This document shows positions 1-12,340 of a stretch of 64,000 bases of DNA, piece after piece (within the stretch, counting starts at the first letter, position 1; every line of letters starts with the position of its first letter). The stretch spans positions 2,666,001-2,730,000 of the forward strand of contig AP026544.2 in assembly GCA_026075535.2 (NCBI GenBank), read 5' to 3'. The notes under the pieces are model-generated. The model was not told where the DNA came from. It ran no database searches and worked only from the letters and a program-made list of their open reading frames with translations. The position numbers and the translations under genes are program-made. The stretch is from Tricholoma matsutake. Its lineage: Eukaryota; Basidiomycota; Agaricomycetes; Agaricales; Tricholomataceae.

Positions 1-384
1 AGCATGATGATGGGTCTTACCCCCACATTTGCTCAAGTTGCTGACATTCGAGTCTTCCCATTAATGAACCCTCATGTACTACAATTGGGAACTGTAGAAA
101 GTCAGGCAACAGTGAATCATGGTGCAGAGGTTAAACTGGAAGCCCCAGGCATAAGTGATGAGACTTATGTAGATATCGCAAACTTCAACCATTATGATAT
201 GATCATCAGAACCCCATTCATGCACAAGAATAAAGTAATACTAGACTTCGAGAATAAACAAATCATCATCAATGGCAAACCAACACCGGCTGTGAAGATA
301 CTGTTGGACAACAGTGACAGATGCTTGTGCCGATATCAGTCGACAAACATAAGAATTGACTACATGGTAGTAAGCCAACCATAG
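1..384 (+). pseudogene. Element 1 pol: retropepsin-like protease remnant
   Basis: The window opens inside the pol gene of a Ty3/Gypsy chromovirus. This in-frame stretch of about 126 residues reads as the C-terminal part of an aspartic protease domain: a block ending in YDMIIRTPFM is followed by a strand-rich segment with LDFENKQIIING. That is the usual form of the gag-pol protease in basidiomycete chromoviruses, where the expected motif is YDMIIGTPFM. The catalytic D-S/T-G lies upstream of the window. The next frame (453-797) is a charged, low-complexity linker leading to reverse transcriptase. The stop at 382-384 shows it is dead. Confidence 0.7.
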
Positions 385-890
385 AAGAAATACTGGATGA
401 TGACAATAAGAAAAATGGATGCACACTACCTGAAGGAGTTCCTGCACTCCTTATGGACAATGAAGAATTTAAAGATCTTCAACAAGGGGAAAAACTGGCA
501 CTGAAACTGTCAAAACCTAAGAACACTCGTGAAAAAACTAATGTTATGGAATGTCAACCAACATCCTCTAAAGTGAAAGCAGAAGATATGACTATGGACA
601 AAGAAGAGAAGATCTTCGAGGAACAAAATAATGCAATGATGAGTAAAAGCACTTGTTCATTTTGGGATAGACCGACACCTCGACCTCAACATGACTGGCT
701 ACATGACCCCAGAATGCCAGATGAATGGAACACTGTAATAGCATCCATGAGAGCCTATGAAGGAAACCATACATCACCAAAGGGAGAACAGTACTGAAAT
801 GCTCTCAAGGACGAGACATCTGATCCTTCAGAGTTCATGGGACAACAACCCAGCCCACTGGACTATGTCAGGAAGCAATCGTCCATATGA

Positions 891-1871
891 TTGAAACCTC
901 AGAAGACTGATTCAGAACAGGACTTCAAAACCCTTTGGTCTAGGTTCCACAAACCTAAGAAGCCACCAGAACCACATGAGAAACAACGTGAAGAACACCG
1001 GGGAGAGAAAGGCAAGTCCAGAGAGTTGGGACTTACCGAAGAAGACTACCCACGATTACAACAACAATGGTATGATGAGTTCTCAGATATCCTAGGGGGA
1101 ACTCGGGACCAACTACCACCTTGGAGAGAGGTGAATCATGAGATTCACCTTATCAACAATAACAAGCAGTACCACTACCACCTACCTAAGGTACTGAACT
1201 CCTTGTGTGAACAGTTCCACGAGAAGGTCAACCGATACGTGAATGCTGGATGGTGGGAACCACGATCTGTGAACCAAGCGGCTCCAATGCTCTGCTTGAG
1301 CAAGAAGGATGGGAAGACACAAACCATGGTAGATGCCCGTCAAAGAAATGAAAATATGATTAAGGATGTTATGCCCTTACCAGACCAAGATATTATTCAT
1401 GAAGATGTGGCCCGAGCCAAGATTCATTCAAAAGTCAACTTATCTGACACATATGAACAGGTCCGAGTACGGGAAGAAGATGTATGCAAGACTGCATTTG
1501 CCACAATTGCAGGAACCTACATTAGCAATATCATGCAACAAGGAGACTGTAATGCACTGGCAACCTTCCAATGACTTATGACATCCATATTCAGAGATGT
1601 CATTGGTAAATTTATGCATGTATACTTAGATGATATCTTCATCTACTCAGAACAGATCGACTGCCTTGGTCATGTTATTGACAAGAATGGCATACATGCA
1701 GATCCCGACAAACTCTCTCGTATCAGGGAATGGCAAACACCACAAAACTACAATGACATCCAACACTTTGTAGGCTTGGTAAACTACTTAGCCAACTTCC
1801 TACTAGATATCACGCATTATATGAGACCTTTATTAGCTATGACACAAAATGGAACCCCCTTCCATTGGTGA
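891..1871 (+). pseudogene. Element 1 pol: reverse transcriptase remnant
   Basis: Two segments in one frame, separated by a single TGA at 1572-1574, encode the fingers and palm of a Gypsy reverse transcriptase. Visible motifs are LSKKDGK (fingers), SKVNLSDTYEQV (motif A), ATFQ-stop-LMTSIFRDV and FMHVYLDDIFIYS (motif C, YLDD intact). In motif A the first catalytic Asp is Asn (GTCAAC; GTCGAC expected), a CpG transition. After FIYSE the protein jumps to QIDCLGHVID, which normally lies several dozen residues later, so part of the connection region is deleted. Non-functional. Confidence 0.85.
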
Positions 1872-2333
1872 CCAATTCACCAATGTTGCTTTGACATGAT
1901 CAAACAAATATGCTGCAAGACACCAATCATTGCACCTATCAACCCCAAACACCAGGATGAACTGATCTGGGTGATATGTGATGCGTCTAAATCAGGCATA
2001 GGAGCAATGTATGGCCAAGGACCTATGTGGCAAGGATGCTGCCCCGCAGGATTTATGTCAAAGAAATTTACTGTTGCCCAACACAACTATGCTGTGCATG
2101 AGTTGGAAGCTCTTGCAATCCTTGAGGCATTATTGAAATGGGAGGATAAACTAATTGGATATTGGGTACACATTATTACAGACCACAAGGCACTTGAGTT
2201 CTTTCAAACTCAATCAAACCTCACCAGCAGACAAAGGAGATGGACAGATTATCTTTCTCAGTTCAACTTCGACATCACGTACATTAAAGGTGAACTCAAT
2301 AAGGTTGCCGACTGCCTCTCACAATATTATTAA
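1872..2333 (+). pseudogene. Element 1 pol: RNase H domain
   Basis: Following a TGA at 1869-1871 (Arg expected), the frame continues through the end of the RT thumb into a Gypsy-type RNase H. It contains WVICDASKSGIGAMYGQG (first catalytic Asp block), SKKFTVAQHNYAVHELEALA (catalytic Glu) and HIITDHKALEFF, and closes with the usual RRWTDYLSQFNFDITYIKG...ADCLS segment. It degrades the RNA strand of the RNA:DNA hybrid during reverse transcription. The stop at 2331-2333 separates it from the integrase frame. Confidence 0.85.
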
Positions 2334-2342
2334 AGTGATACT

Positions 2343-4131
2343 ATGACTGATGTTCATCAACCATACAAATATGTACAAGCTGATGCTCACATTGATCCCA
2401 CCAGGGATGACTTATCCAAGCAATGTTACCAGGAAGTCACGTCAAAAATAATCGAGTTACGAGCCATCTGCAGCATGGAGACCCGCCATAGTAAACAATT
2501 ACAAGAGCAACAGGAGACTCAAGACGTGGAAGCCAAACTTATGGATGAAGCTAACCAATGCATAATCGATAATACGTCTAATGCAGCAGAAGCTCCATCC
2601 ATATCCGAGAAGTCCACCCCATCATTGTATGGTGATGATCTCACACTAGCCAAGGCACTATTTGAACAAACAGCAGATGCTACCCCAATAAATTGGGGAA
2701 ACGAAGATTTCATTAAACAGATTCAATCTGGATACAAGGAGGATAAGTTACTCAAACTTATCCTAGACAAACCAACCGAATACCCAGATTTCACTGTCAA
2801 GGATGATCTTATTTGGAAAACCAACCAACACTTTGACAAAGTCATGTGCATCCCCCATAATCAAGATACGATAACTCAAATACTAGACCAGGTGCATGCA
2901 ACACTTGGGCACTTTGGGGACCAACGAACAAATGAATATGTTCAACGATGGTATTGGTGGCTGCTCATGAACAAAGATACACCTGAATTCTGTCGGACAT
3001 GTGAATCATGCCAGCATGCAAAGGGGCCTAACGCAAAACCATTTGGGAAACTCCATCCCTTGCCCATACCTCTCAAGCCATGGGATTCTATTGGAATGGA
3101 TTTTATAGGCCCCTTTCTGGAATCGAAAGGCTTTAATTATCTTTGGGTGATTATATGCCGAATGTCCAGTATGGTCCACCTTATCCCAGTCCACACTAAG
3201 ATGAAGGCATCCAAATTATCATGGATATATCGGCAAGAAATTGTACATTTACATGGGCTTCCGAGTTCAATCGTAAGTGATCGAGACTCAAAATTCACGT
3301 CAAAGTGGTGGCGCAAACTACACAAGATCTTAGGAACCAAACTGCTGATGTTCACATCGTACCACCCTCAAATGGATGGCCAGACTGAATGCACCAACTG
3401 CAATGTTGGACAAATCTTTCACACTATTGTCTGCAACAATCAGAAAGACCAGGTTCACAGGGTTAACCTTACTGAATTTTCAATCAATGCTAGCATATCC
3501 AGGACAACCAGGTATGCCCCATTTGAGCTGAATAGTGGGTACATGCCCTCCATGATACACGAGATTCACTCGGACAACATAATCCCCAAAGGGATAAAGG
3601 AATTTGTGAAGCAAGCCCTACAAAACCTTGCTGATGCCCACAATGCAATCATTGGAGCACCAGTATTCCAATCTCATCATGCCAACAATTGTCAAACAAA
3701 CAAGCCAAAAATTGCTAAAGGGGATTTAGTATTTCTATCTATGAAGAACCTCAATCTACCATCTGGACGTGCGCATAAACTTTGTCCAAAGTTTATTGGA
3801 CCATATAAAATTCTACAAACAACCTATATGCTAGAACTACCTATGGCAGTACAAGGTTGATGAGTAGTTCCATCCTTCCCTGCGTCGTTATTATGACCCT
3901 ACCATGCAAACAACGACTCAATGTTCCTAAACAGAGCCCAACCAGAACCATATGACTTTGGAGTGCCTGACAATCAAGAGTGGTTGGTTGAGGACTTGAT
4001 CGGACACTGATGGGCAGAAGACAAAAACCTTGAGTTTGAGGTCTGGTGGTTGCTGGGTGATACCACCTGGGAACCATTGAGCTCATGCAAAGATCTCGAG
4101 GCCTCGATTGATACCTTGAAATCCAAGGCAT
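2343..4131 (+). pseudogene. Element 1 pol: integrase and chromodomain
   Basis: An open stretch to 3860 carries the H2C2 zinc-binding N-terminus (HATLGHFG...CRTCESCQHAK), the DDE core (GMDFIGPF, SDRDSKFTSKWW, and QTECTN where QTER is usual) and the GDLVFLSMKNL...KLCPKFIGPYKI C-terminal module. Past a stop the sequence resumes, with two frame changes, through FHPSLRRYY, EPYDFGVPD and a chromodomain ending (KNLEFEVWWLLGDTTWEPLSSC) with a terminal TAA at 4129-4131. A C-terminal chromodomain defines chromoviruses and is thought to direct integration to heterochromatin. Frameshifts and in-frame TGA codons make it inactive. Confidence 0.9.
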
Positions 4132-4321
4132 AAACCAACCCTCTCAGTTATCCAAGTGCCAAAAATAACTGATTGAGGAAATCTCCGAACTGTGCGAAAT
4201 TACGTAATCCAACTCAACTTCACATCTGAAGAAAGTTTTTTCTTTCTGCCAATGCACACTCGTTAACCATCGACAACAAGTTACAACAGAATCAACATAC
4301 CAAAAGAACCAGATCATCAAC

Positions 4322-4872
4322 ATGCAATGCTTGTACTCGCATGCATCCAGCACTGACAGTTGTGGCAGAGGAACTAGGAGGGGTCAGCAGAGTTCCAGAG
4401 TGAACTCTTCAGGGGGAAGAGACCACTACTCACCAGAAAGGTACCAACATCAATGATCAAGATCACCCGCACACCAAACACCTCAACAAATGTATGGTGC
4501 GATGGACATTGATGAACCATCGCATATCAAAGTCAACAATTGATGGGATGATACAATCAAGGGACTCACCCAACGATTGGAGAAGGTTGGAATAGATGGA
4601 ACATTCCTTGGATTTTTGCAGCAAGATATCCTAGCTCAAGTGGTGGTAGAACAATTACTCGACAAGATTGATGGACTTCAAGGAGAAGTAGACCAAGCAA
4701 AGCAAACTACTATAACGTTGGCATCCCAAATAACAAACGAGTCACAAAAATGGCCAGTATCCCCCACCAACCATAGCCCTGATGACAAAGATCATCAACC
4801 TCACAAAGTATGTGGCCAGGAATGACCCGTGAAGGTACCCCCTCCACCTCAGCCTAGATGGGTTGGGACCAA
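4322..4872 (+). pseudogene. Element 1 ORF2, 5' part (split by element A)
   Basis: Downstream of pol, a second sense frame begins near ATG 4322 and runs to the element A insertion point. It is hydrophilic, with an S/R/P-rich start, a MDIDEPS segment and a predicted helical stretch (QQDILAQVVVEQLLDKIDGLQGEVDQAKQ, positions about 4619-4705), then a Pro-rich tail. In-frame stops are TGA where Arg fits. The reading continues after element A at 14832 as an Arg/Ser/Pro-rich segment, so this is one gene cut by the nested insertion. I recognise the type as an accessory ORF of some agaric chromoviruses. Its function is unknown. Confidence 0.55.
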
Positions 4873-5858
4873 TGATAGGTCCACTATGGCAGCAGAGCTC
4901 TGAAATCAAGAAATCAACACTCGGACACCTCCTTCCCAAAGTCCTACAATTTTGCGAATGCTTACAAATGCACAAAACAACGAAATGACACTTTGAAATG
5001 TTTCAAAAGACTTCAAACCATTTCGAACAACTTTGGCCGCCGTATTCCTATTGTACCGAAACTTGAACACATGCTCCCACCATTACACACACTAATGCAT
5101 CGTGTTCCCACCACCACAAACATGAAGAAACACAATGGCTAGCAGCTTAGCGCGCATTGAGGTGCTTTTCGACATATTCATGATTTATTGGAACCACAAG
5201 ACAAGGAGATTTGATATATCATGTATATGGCACGTTTCTTTCTTATCATTTTCTCATTTACTTTGTGATTTCGACAGCTTGTTCACTGCCTCATGTTTAC
5301 CACATGTTTTGCCTCATGGCCTTTTACCTTTTTAGTACTATCTCTCTAAAACATATATAGTTTGGTGTATTTACTGTCGAAAGAACAAGGAATTGTCTTC
5401 TCCCATCGCCTATCATCAGACTTAAGGGTTTAACTTGTGAGGTTTAGCTCAGTCTTAGTCCGAACTCACTTGATTATTCTGTGAACTACATCGTTTCACC
5501 ACATAGCTTCTCGAAACTCTCATCAAATCATCTATCTACCGTGTCATCATCTCTTACCTCACCTTCAACTATCGTCACCATCTCCTGAACTTGGGAAACC
5601 ATTTCAGAGATTCTTGAACTCCTTCACATCACCGCTAAACTCTTTCGTGTTGTTTTGGAATGCTTCATAGTGTTTTGTGTTACTTCGGACAGCTTTGCAC
5701 AGCCTAATACTGCTTCGCAATGTTCTACAGTACATTTACCAGTCTTTGGATAGCACGGTGATATTCAGTACTACCTCGCAACCTTACTCTGACTTGTGTT
5801 ATATCTCCTAAGACCAGTTTAGTTGGTTTTGGTTGAGTTTCCGGGTTGAGCATCATCA
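4873..5858 (+). repeat. Element A 5' LTR
   Basis: 986 bp, aligning over its whole length with 13827-14831. It begins TGATAGGTCCACTATGG and ends GGTTGAGCATCATCA. An AT-rich AACATATATAGTTTGG stretch (about 5349-5364) followed by GTATTTACTG is a plausible promoter/start region. Differences between the two LTRs are mostly transitions, indicating an old insertion. Confidence 0.9.
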
Positions 5859-5861
5859 TTC

Positions 5862-5878
5862 TGGAGCCCACTGCGAGG
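5862..5878 (+). other. Element A primer-binding site candidate
   Basis: Three bases after the 5' LTR lies TGGAGCCCACTGCGAGG. It starts with TGG, complementary to the CCA end of a tRNA, as expected for minus-strand priming. I cannot name the tRNA from memory. Confidence 0.5.
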
Positions 5879-6190
5879 GGTTTCTGAATCATTTCATTGC
5901 CTAATCCATCTCAAATCTCCCGGCTTAGGCCAACCCAAGCCAGAAACCTCCAAATCGATACTCGCCACACCTTCAAATCTCTTGAACAATCAGGAGATAT
6001 CCTAATTCCAGTATCCAAAGCAGAATTGACACATTGTCGACTATTTCCCTCACCCATTCCATTGTCTTCATCATCATCTTCTACTTCTTCATCCTCAGCT
6101 TCTAGCACTTCATTCATCTTTCTGAATACATCAACACCACTACCATCTATCACCCAAGTCCTAACCCCTACCCCAAGAGCTATTGTACTC

Positions 6191-7661
6191 ATGACTACGC
6201 AAGCTACTATGCCAGCTCGTGGTCACTCCACAGCTCCGGAGTTCGATCCTACTCAGCCTTGAGAACTTTGGAGATACTTTAACGAACTCGAAATGCTGTT
6301 TCCAACATGCGGAATTATTGATTCCAAAGATATGAAGAAGCATGCCTGTCGATATGTCGACATTGATACTTCTGAACTTTGGGAGTCAATCCCAGAATAT
6401 GACACAGGGGTTTCGTTCAATGAATTTCATACAGCTATTCACAAGTTGTACCCTGGATCCGAAGATGACCACAAGTGGTTGATCACCAATATGGATAAAC
6501 TGATCGGTGAACAACTTCACATTGGTATCTATGATGCAAACAAATTAGGATTATATTACAGGTCCTTCTACAATATCACTAAGTTCCTCACCACCAAAAA
6601 TCAACTTTTGGCAGCCAAAGAAAGCAGAGCCTTCATTCGTGGCTTTCAACCAGGATTATGGACACAAATCATGCGCCGTCTAGAATTCAAATTCCCTGAC
6701 CACTACCCAGACAACCCCTATCCTCTTGATGACATCCATGCTGCTGCAAAATTTGTTTTAGCAGGCACTACATCATCACGAACTCCCTCGGCCTCAACTT
6801 TGCAAGTCCCATCCTCATCTTTGGCTTTGACTTCTATCCCTACTACCTCTACATCGTCTCCACACTCCACAAATCAAAACAGAGGATTAATCAATGATTC
6901 TCAAGAAATTTGCGACCACTCTCATCACAGCCTTGACAGGAGCTCGATCCAACAATAACAACAACAATTCCCCTTGTTTTAATCAAGGGTTTCACCAGGA
7001 CCAACTCAAAAATCTAGTTTGTATTTTCTGCAGTCTTTCGGGACACTTCATTAGTGATTGTTTGGTCTGTCAAACATATATTAATGATGGAAAGTTTAAG
7101 AAGAACACCAAAGGAAAAGTTGTGCTTCCAAATGGACAGTTCACACCACAAAACATCCCTGGGTGTTGTATCAAAGATCGCATTGATGAGTGGATTCATC
7201 GAAACCCAGACATAAATATCGTCCCTGCCCTCATGTACAGCATTGCCCCTTCCCCCACTCCAGCTCCTGCTCCTAGGGGAATCTACCAGATCATGGACAT
7301 GAATACTGCAGCTGATATTTGTATCGCTCACTTAGAGCAAGAATTATATGCCTTACAAAGTGGCCAAAACTTTGCTCAACATGAACCCGGTCCAATTGCA
7401 GCTCCTGTGGTTCAGCCATCAATTTTGTCCATGGCTCCATCAGCAGAACCAGTAGCCCTTCCCACTCCAACCACCGTACCACCATCTATATCCTCTACTG
7501 CGACCAATCCAGCTTCATCCAATATAGCACCAGCGATGGCTTTGCAGATGACTTCAAATTTGCAATCCATGCCAAATTTGCAACCTCTCGTGAGTTTGCA
7601 ACCCCCAATTCATCCTTATGCCGCAGCTTCGGAGAACACTTACTTACCCCCTCACAAATGA
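6191..7661 (+). pseudogene. Element A gag
   Basis: Gag of a Gypsy element. From ATG 6191 the frame runs through an APEFDPTQP-(TGA)-ELWRYFNELE segment into an all-helical capsid-like region (6293-6890; HACRYVDIDTSELWE, HKLYPGSEDDHKW, IRGFQPGLW), then after a +1 shift near 6890-6950 into KKFATTLITALTGARS. A CX2CX4HX4C zinc knuckle (CIFCSLSGHFISDC, about 7021-7062) and a KGKVVLPNGQF segment follow. The C-terminus is Pro/Ala-rich. The in-frame TGA at 6260-6262 replaces an expected Arg. An upstream open stretch (5897-6190) is Ser/Thr-rich and may be leader rather than Gag. Confidence 0.85.
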
Positions 7662-7679
7662 AACTTCACCTCTACTAGT

Positions 7680-9760
7680 AAAGGTAAAGAACGAGATGGA
7701 CCTTTGTACCACACAGTAGCCCCCATTCAGAATGACACCATCGCTCAGAACATATTTTCGTGTTCAATGAAAATACTGATCATCACCCTTACTACAGAAG
7801 AACTTCTTTTGTTATCACCCGAAGTTTGTACAAAATGGAAGGAACAGCTAATGCCACATCATATTCTGAACCAGGATGGAAACAACGTGGGGCACCTAGT
7901 CAATGAAGAGGTACTTATGATTGTCAACCCATACAACACTTATATCAGCTCTCTTTGAATCAGTGACATTCCAAAACCCTTTATCGCTGTGAAGGAATAT
8001 GAATCTCACTCGATCAGATCAGTTATGATGAATGTCAACGGTAAAAACCCTGTCAAAAGTGTAGTTGACCCGGGTTCTTCGATTATTGCTATGTCCGAAG
8101 AAGTCTGCCACAAACTAGGTCTTGCATATGATCCTTCCATCCACATTCTGCTTCAATCAGCTAATGGTGGCATTGACAAAAGTCTAGGACTAGCATGAAA
8201 TGTTCCTTGCAAAGTTGGCACGATCACCATCTATATGCAGATTCATATAATCCGAAACCCTGCCTATGACATCCTACTTGGTCAACCCTTCAATGTAGTC
8301 ACCGAAAGCACCGTCAAAAACTGGAGCGACGAATCTCAGACAATTACTATCTACGATCCCAACTCAACAAGATCATCTACTATCCCGACCTTTCCTAGAG
8401 CCACGAAATGCTGAAAAGTAGTTTGCAAGGATTTTCGTTACTAGAGGATAATATTTCAGAGACCAAACAGTGCGCATTCATCATTTCTTTTGACCATTTA
8501 AACTCTCCTATATTTATTGAACACACTGCGAACATTCCTGACTTTGAATCCTTGCCTTCTTTGAATGCCACTACTACTTTGGATATTATCGCCCATCTCT
8601 ATTTGACAGCTAGTGAACAGTATGTTATGTTTTTAATGGCCTCGATAGCCCCCCTCTATGCCAGATTCATCTAGATATTCCACATCCTATCTATCCTCCA
8701 ACTCTCTATATCCTGCCTTCGCAGCCACTAAGAAGAAGTACAAGCCTGTCACATTGAAAGTATGACCAGTCATCACCGACCTGCCTGATCAATTTCGCAT
8801 TACTTGCATGATCACAGGGAATCCTCTCAAAGAAATGCCGAAACTTAATCCTAAACCTCCAACATTTTCGCCATCTTCCTGATACGACCTCAAACAAAAA
8901 ACGATTATCGATAATAATCATCCCAGCAATTTCCTTTGGCCTGAGGAAAGAAAACTCATGCACGATTTTATTCAAAATCACAAAACCAGTTTTGCATGGA
9001 CCAAACAAAAATGAGGAAGTTTTCGCCCCGACTTCTTCCCTCCAATTGAATTCCCAGTTATTCCACACACCCCATGGATCGAATGAAACATTCCTATCCT
9101 GCCAGGGATTTACAAAGAGGTTTGTGCCATGCTCAAGAAGAAAATAGAAACAGGCATTTATGAACCATCGAACTCATCTTATAGGTTGCATTGGTTTTGT
9201 GTCACAAAGAAAGATGGCAAAGCACTTTGCTCAGTCCATGGTCTCGAACAACTCAACAAAGTCACTATACAGCACTCAGGTGTCGTTCAGATCCCTGAAC
9301 ATTTAGCAGAACAGTTCAGAGGATGAGCTTGTGGAGGAATGCTAGACCTCTATGTTGCCTTTGATGAACAAAAAGTAGCTGAATCATCTCGAGACCTGAC
9401 TACCTTTCAAACACCTTTTGGAGCACTTCACATCATCACTCTACCAATGGGTTGGACCAACTCCATGCCCATCATGCACAACGACATTTCGTTTATCCTA
9501 CAACCTGAGATTCCCCATGTTACGATCCCCTACATTGATGATGCACCCATTAAAGGTCCAAAATCACGCTACTCACTCCCTGGAGGAGGTTACGAAACTA
9601 TTTCGCAGAACTCAGAAATTTGTTGTTTTGTTTGGGAACACTTCAAAAATCTCAACTGAGTAGTCCAATGCATGAAATATTGTGGAGGGACTTTTTAAGG
9701 ACCCAAGCTATTTCTTTGCATCCCCGAAATTACTGTTTTAGGACATCATTGCAACATTGA
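7680..9760 (+). pseudogene. Element A pol: protease and reverse transcriptase
   Basis: The protease core has NPVKSVVDPGSSIIAMSEEVCHK (8048-8116; D-P-G active site in place of D-S/T-G) and NPAYDILLGQPF (8257-8292). A linker leads to RT with IPILPGIYKEV, TKKDGK, a degenerate LVHDLQPLN-like block (CSVHGLEQLNKVTI), CGGMLDLYVAFDE (motif A), PMGWTNSMPIMH and PYIDDAPIKGP (motif C, YIDD). In-frame stops are mainly TGA at positions where Arg fits, for example 8198-8200, 8764-8766, 8881-8883, 9084-9086 and 9324-9326. Ignoring them, most of the protein reads in one frame. Confidence 0.85.
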
Positions 9761-10410
9761 AGGTCGTATGGCCAACCCAACTCGAATCAATGCAATCAGC
9801 AAATGGGGACCTTGTCAAAGTCTCACTGAAGTAAAAGCCTTCTTAGGAACCATAGGAGTTTGTCATATTTTCATACAGAATTTCACTAAACAAGCAGTGG
9901 CTCTTATCAACCTCATGTGTAAGGACGTTCCATTCAAATTCGGTACAACACAAATTGCAGCACAAGAAGATCTTGAACTTGCTCTCATCACTTCTCCCGC
10001 AATTCATGCGATTGACTACACCTCAAACGCACCTGTCATCCTCTCAGTTGACACTTTGCACATTGCAGTTGGATTTTTCTTGGCTCAGTGCAACCCCAAA
10101 AATCTTCGAAAATGCTATTACAGTCATTTCAGACCTATCATGCTCAATGCCCGTGAATCCCGCTTTTCGCAACTCAAACTAGAGCTCTACGGACTCTACC
10201 ACGCCCTTGGTGTACTTTGGTTGTACGTTATCGGCATACAAAATCCCATCGTCAAAGTCGATGCCAGATACATCAAAGGTATGCTAGTGAATCCCAACAT
10301 TGCACCAAGTGCAAGCATTAATCGATGGATTGTATCCATCCTTACCTTCCATTTTACGCTTGTACATGTTGCTGGAACACATCACAGCCCAGATGGACTT
10401 TCGTGACATC
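9761..10410 (+). pseudogene. Element A pol: RNase H region
   Basis: An open frame of about 212 residues carries the RT thumb/connection (ISKWGPCQSLTEVKAFLGTIG, NFTKQAVALINLM) and a divergent RNase H: PVILSVDTLHIAVGFFLAQ (Asp block), RESRFSQLKLELYGLYHAL (Glu block) and VKVDARYIKGML, closing VHVAGTHHSPDGLS before a TGA. The spacing matches element A's clade and differs from the chromoviral TDHKNL type seen in B and C. Confidence 0.8.
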
Positions 10411-11993
10411 CTCTACAGAATGGAGATGACGCACAACCAAATGATGGATCCTTCAAAGATTGGATCAACCAACTGCATGGTTTTATTCATCAAATCAACC
10501 CACTCACAACTTGCCCATTCCCATCACATTCACTCCAATCAACATTCACCCTACCTTCACATATCAGTAAGGGGGAGAACATCACTTACGAAGATGTCCC
10601 TCGTTCCGAAAATGCCAAAAGAGATGATGAACAACTTCTTTGTGTTCAAAAATGGCTCGAAGGTTTACAATGGCCACCAGACCTCTCTGAAGCAGACTAC
10701 AGCACTTTTGTGCAATATTGTACTGAGTTCTTCATAGATTCTGGAAAGCTTTGGTGAAAAGATTCACAAGGAGCCCACAAGATTGTTGCTATCCCTGAAT
10801 GCTGCCTCGACATTGTTCGAGCTGCTCATGACAACATTGGTCACAAGATGGTATTCGCTATGAAAACCCTCATCGCACTCCAATTTTGGTGGCCCAATAT
10901 GAAAGCCGACATCGCATGGTACATTTGTTCTTGCCACCTATGCCAACTTCAACAGACCCAAAATCTGCTTATTCCGCCCACAGTGGCAACACCAGCACCA
11001 CTTTTTGGCAAAGTCTACATTGACATGATGCAAATGCCCCCATCGAATGGATTCAAATACATCGTTCAAGGGTGATGTTCACTAACAGCCTATCCAGAAT
11101 GGCGAAAGCTTCGACGCAAAAATGCCATGACATTAGGAGACTGGATCTTCAAAGACATCATTTGTCACTGGGGGTCTCTTTATAAAATTGTGAGTGATAA
11201 CGGATCAGCATTTATTGCAGCGATGGAGTATCTCGCAAAATGATACCATATCAATCACATCCAAATCAGTGGTTACAATTCTTGAGCAAATGGGATCATA
11301 GAAAGAGCACACTTCAATGTTCAACAATCATTATTCAAAGCAGTCAACGGAGACCAGAGCAAGTGGTCAGATGGAGCACACTCTGTCTTTTGGGCAGAAC
11401 ACATAACAGTTCGCAAACGCATGGGTTGTTCGCCCTACTTCGCAGTGACAGGATCCCATCCCCTCATTCCACTCAACATCTCCGAAGCTACATATTTGCA
11501 GCCCCCTCCAAATTCAATACTTTCAACAACTGTCCTTATGGCACAAAGAGCTATCGCCTTACAAAAACAATCGATTGACCTCAAAAACCTTTATTCAAAG
11601 GTTTTGTTGGCCCATCTCGAAGCTGCAAAACGATTTGAACAAGTCCACCAGAGGACTGTCAAAGACTACAACTTTGCAACAGGCGATTTAGTCCTACTTT
11701 GCAATACACAGATCGAAAAGTCCCTTAATCGCAAAATGCAACCTTAATACATAGGTCCCCTCATCATCATCGATCGAAACTATGGAGGAGCCTACATCCT
11801 TTGTGAACTCGATGGATCAGTACTCCATTGCCCTGTTGCTGCCTTTCTTCTACTCCCTTACTTAGCACAAAAATCAATTCCACTCCCTCTGAACTTCCTC
11901 AACATTGACTCAGCACGTCTCAAAACACTTCGACAAACTTCAGACGTTGACGAAGATATTCCTGATGACATTCCACACCTCAAAGATGATTAA
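10411..11993 (+). pseudogene. Element A pol: integrase
   Basis: Integrase with an H-H-C-C zinc module (AHDNIGHKM...CSCHLCQLQQ, 10820-10955), a DDE core of YIDMMQMPPSNGFKYIV, KIVSDNGSAFIAAMEYL and ANGIIERAHFNVQQSL, and a basic C-terminal part with FATGDLVLLCNTQIEKSL...YIGPLIII. The three acidic catalytic residues are all readable. TGA codons at 11073-11075, 11241-11243 and 11286-11288 replace expected Arg, so the gene is dead. The frame ends at TAA 11991-11993. No chromodomain follows. Confidence 0.85.
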
Positions 11994-12340
11994 CTATTCT
12001 CTTTCTATGTTTCGCAATTACTTACCTATGATTTTGATTTCTCTTAGTGTATCATACAAGTCGCGATATCGCATTATAGCGTGGTCATGCAAGCTCCAAA
12101 AGGGTTTTTTGGCCATGATGATTTACTGAGCCTTTCCCTTACTTTGTAATGTCATTTCCTTTCATTTCCTCTTACAAATCTGCTCAGAACACTTACAACG
12201 ACAAGTTTCAGCAATGAATTTCATCTTGAAAAATGTTCGGATATTTCTTCTACTCTACTTATTTCTTATATCTTCTGTTTCCAGTTTGACAAAGCACAAA
12301 TTTATTATACAAAAATAGCAAAAACTAAAACAATGAAATT
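11994..12340. other. Element A spacer between pol and antisense gene
   Basis: AT-rich, with no open frame of note on either strand. Both the forward pol transcript and the reverse-strand gene would have their 3' ends here, so it is a convergent spacer. No clear terminator motif was recognised. Confidence 0.4.

Noticed and set aside
4871..4872. An exact target-site duplication for element A
   Set aside because: The flanks ACCAA and ACCGA match only with one transition and overlap the LTR end, so I do not assert a TSD.
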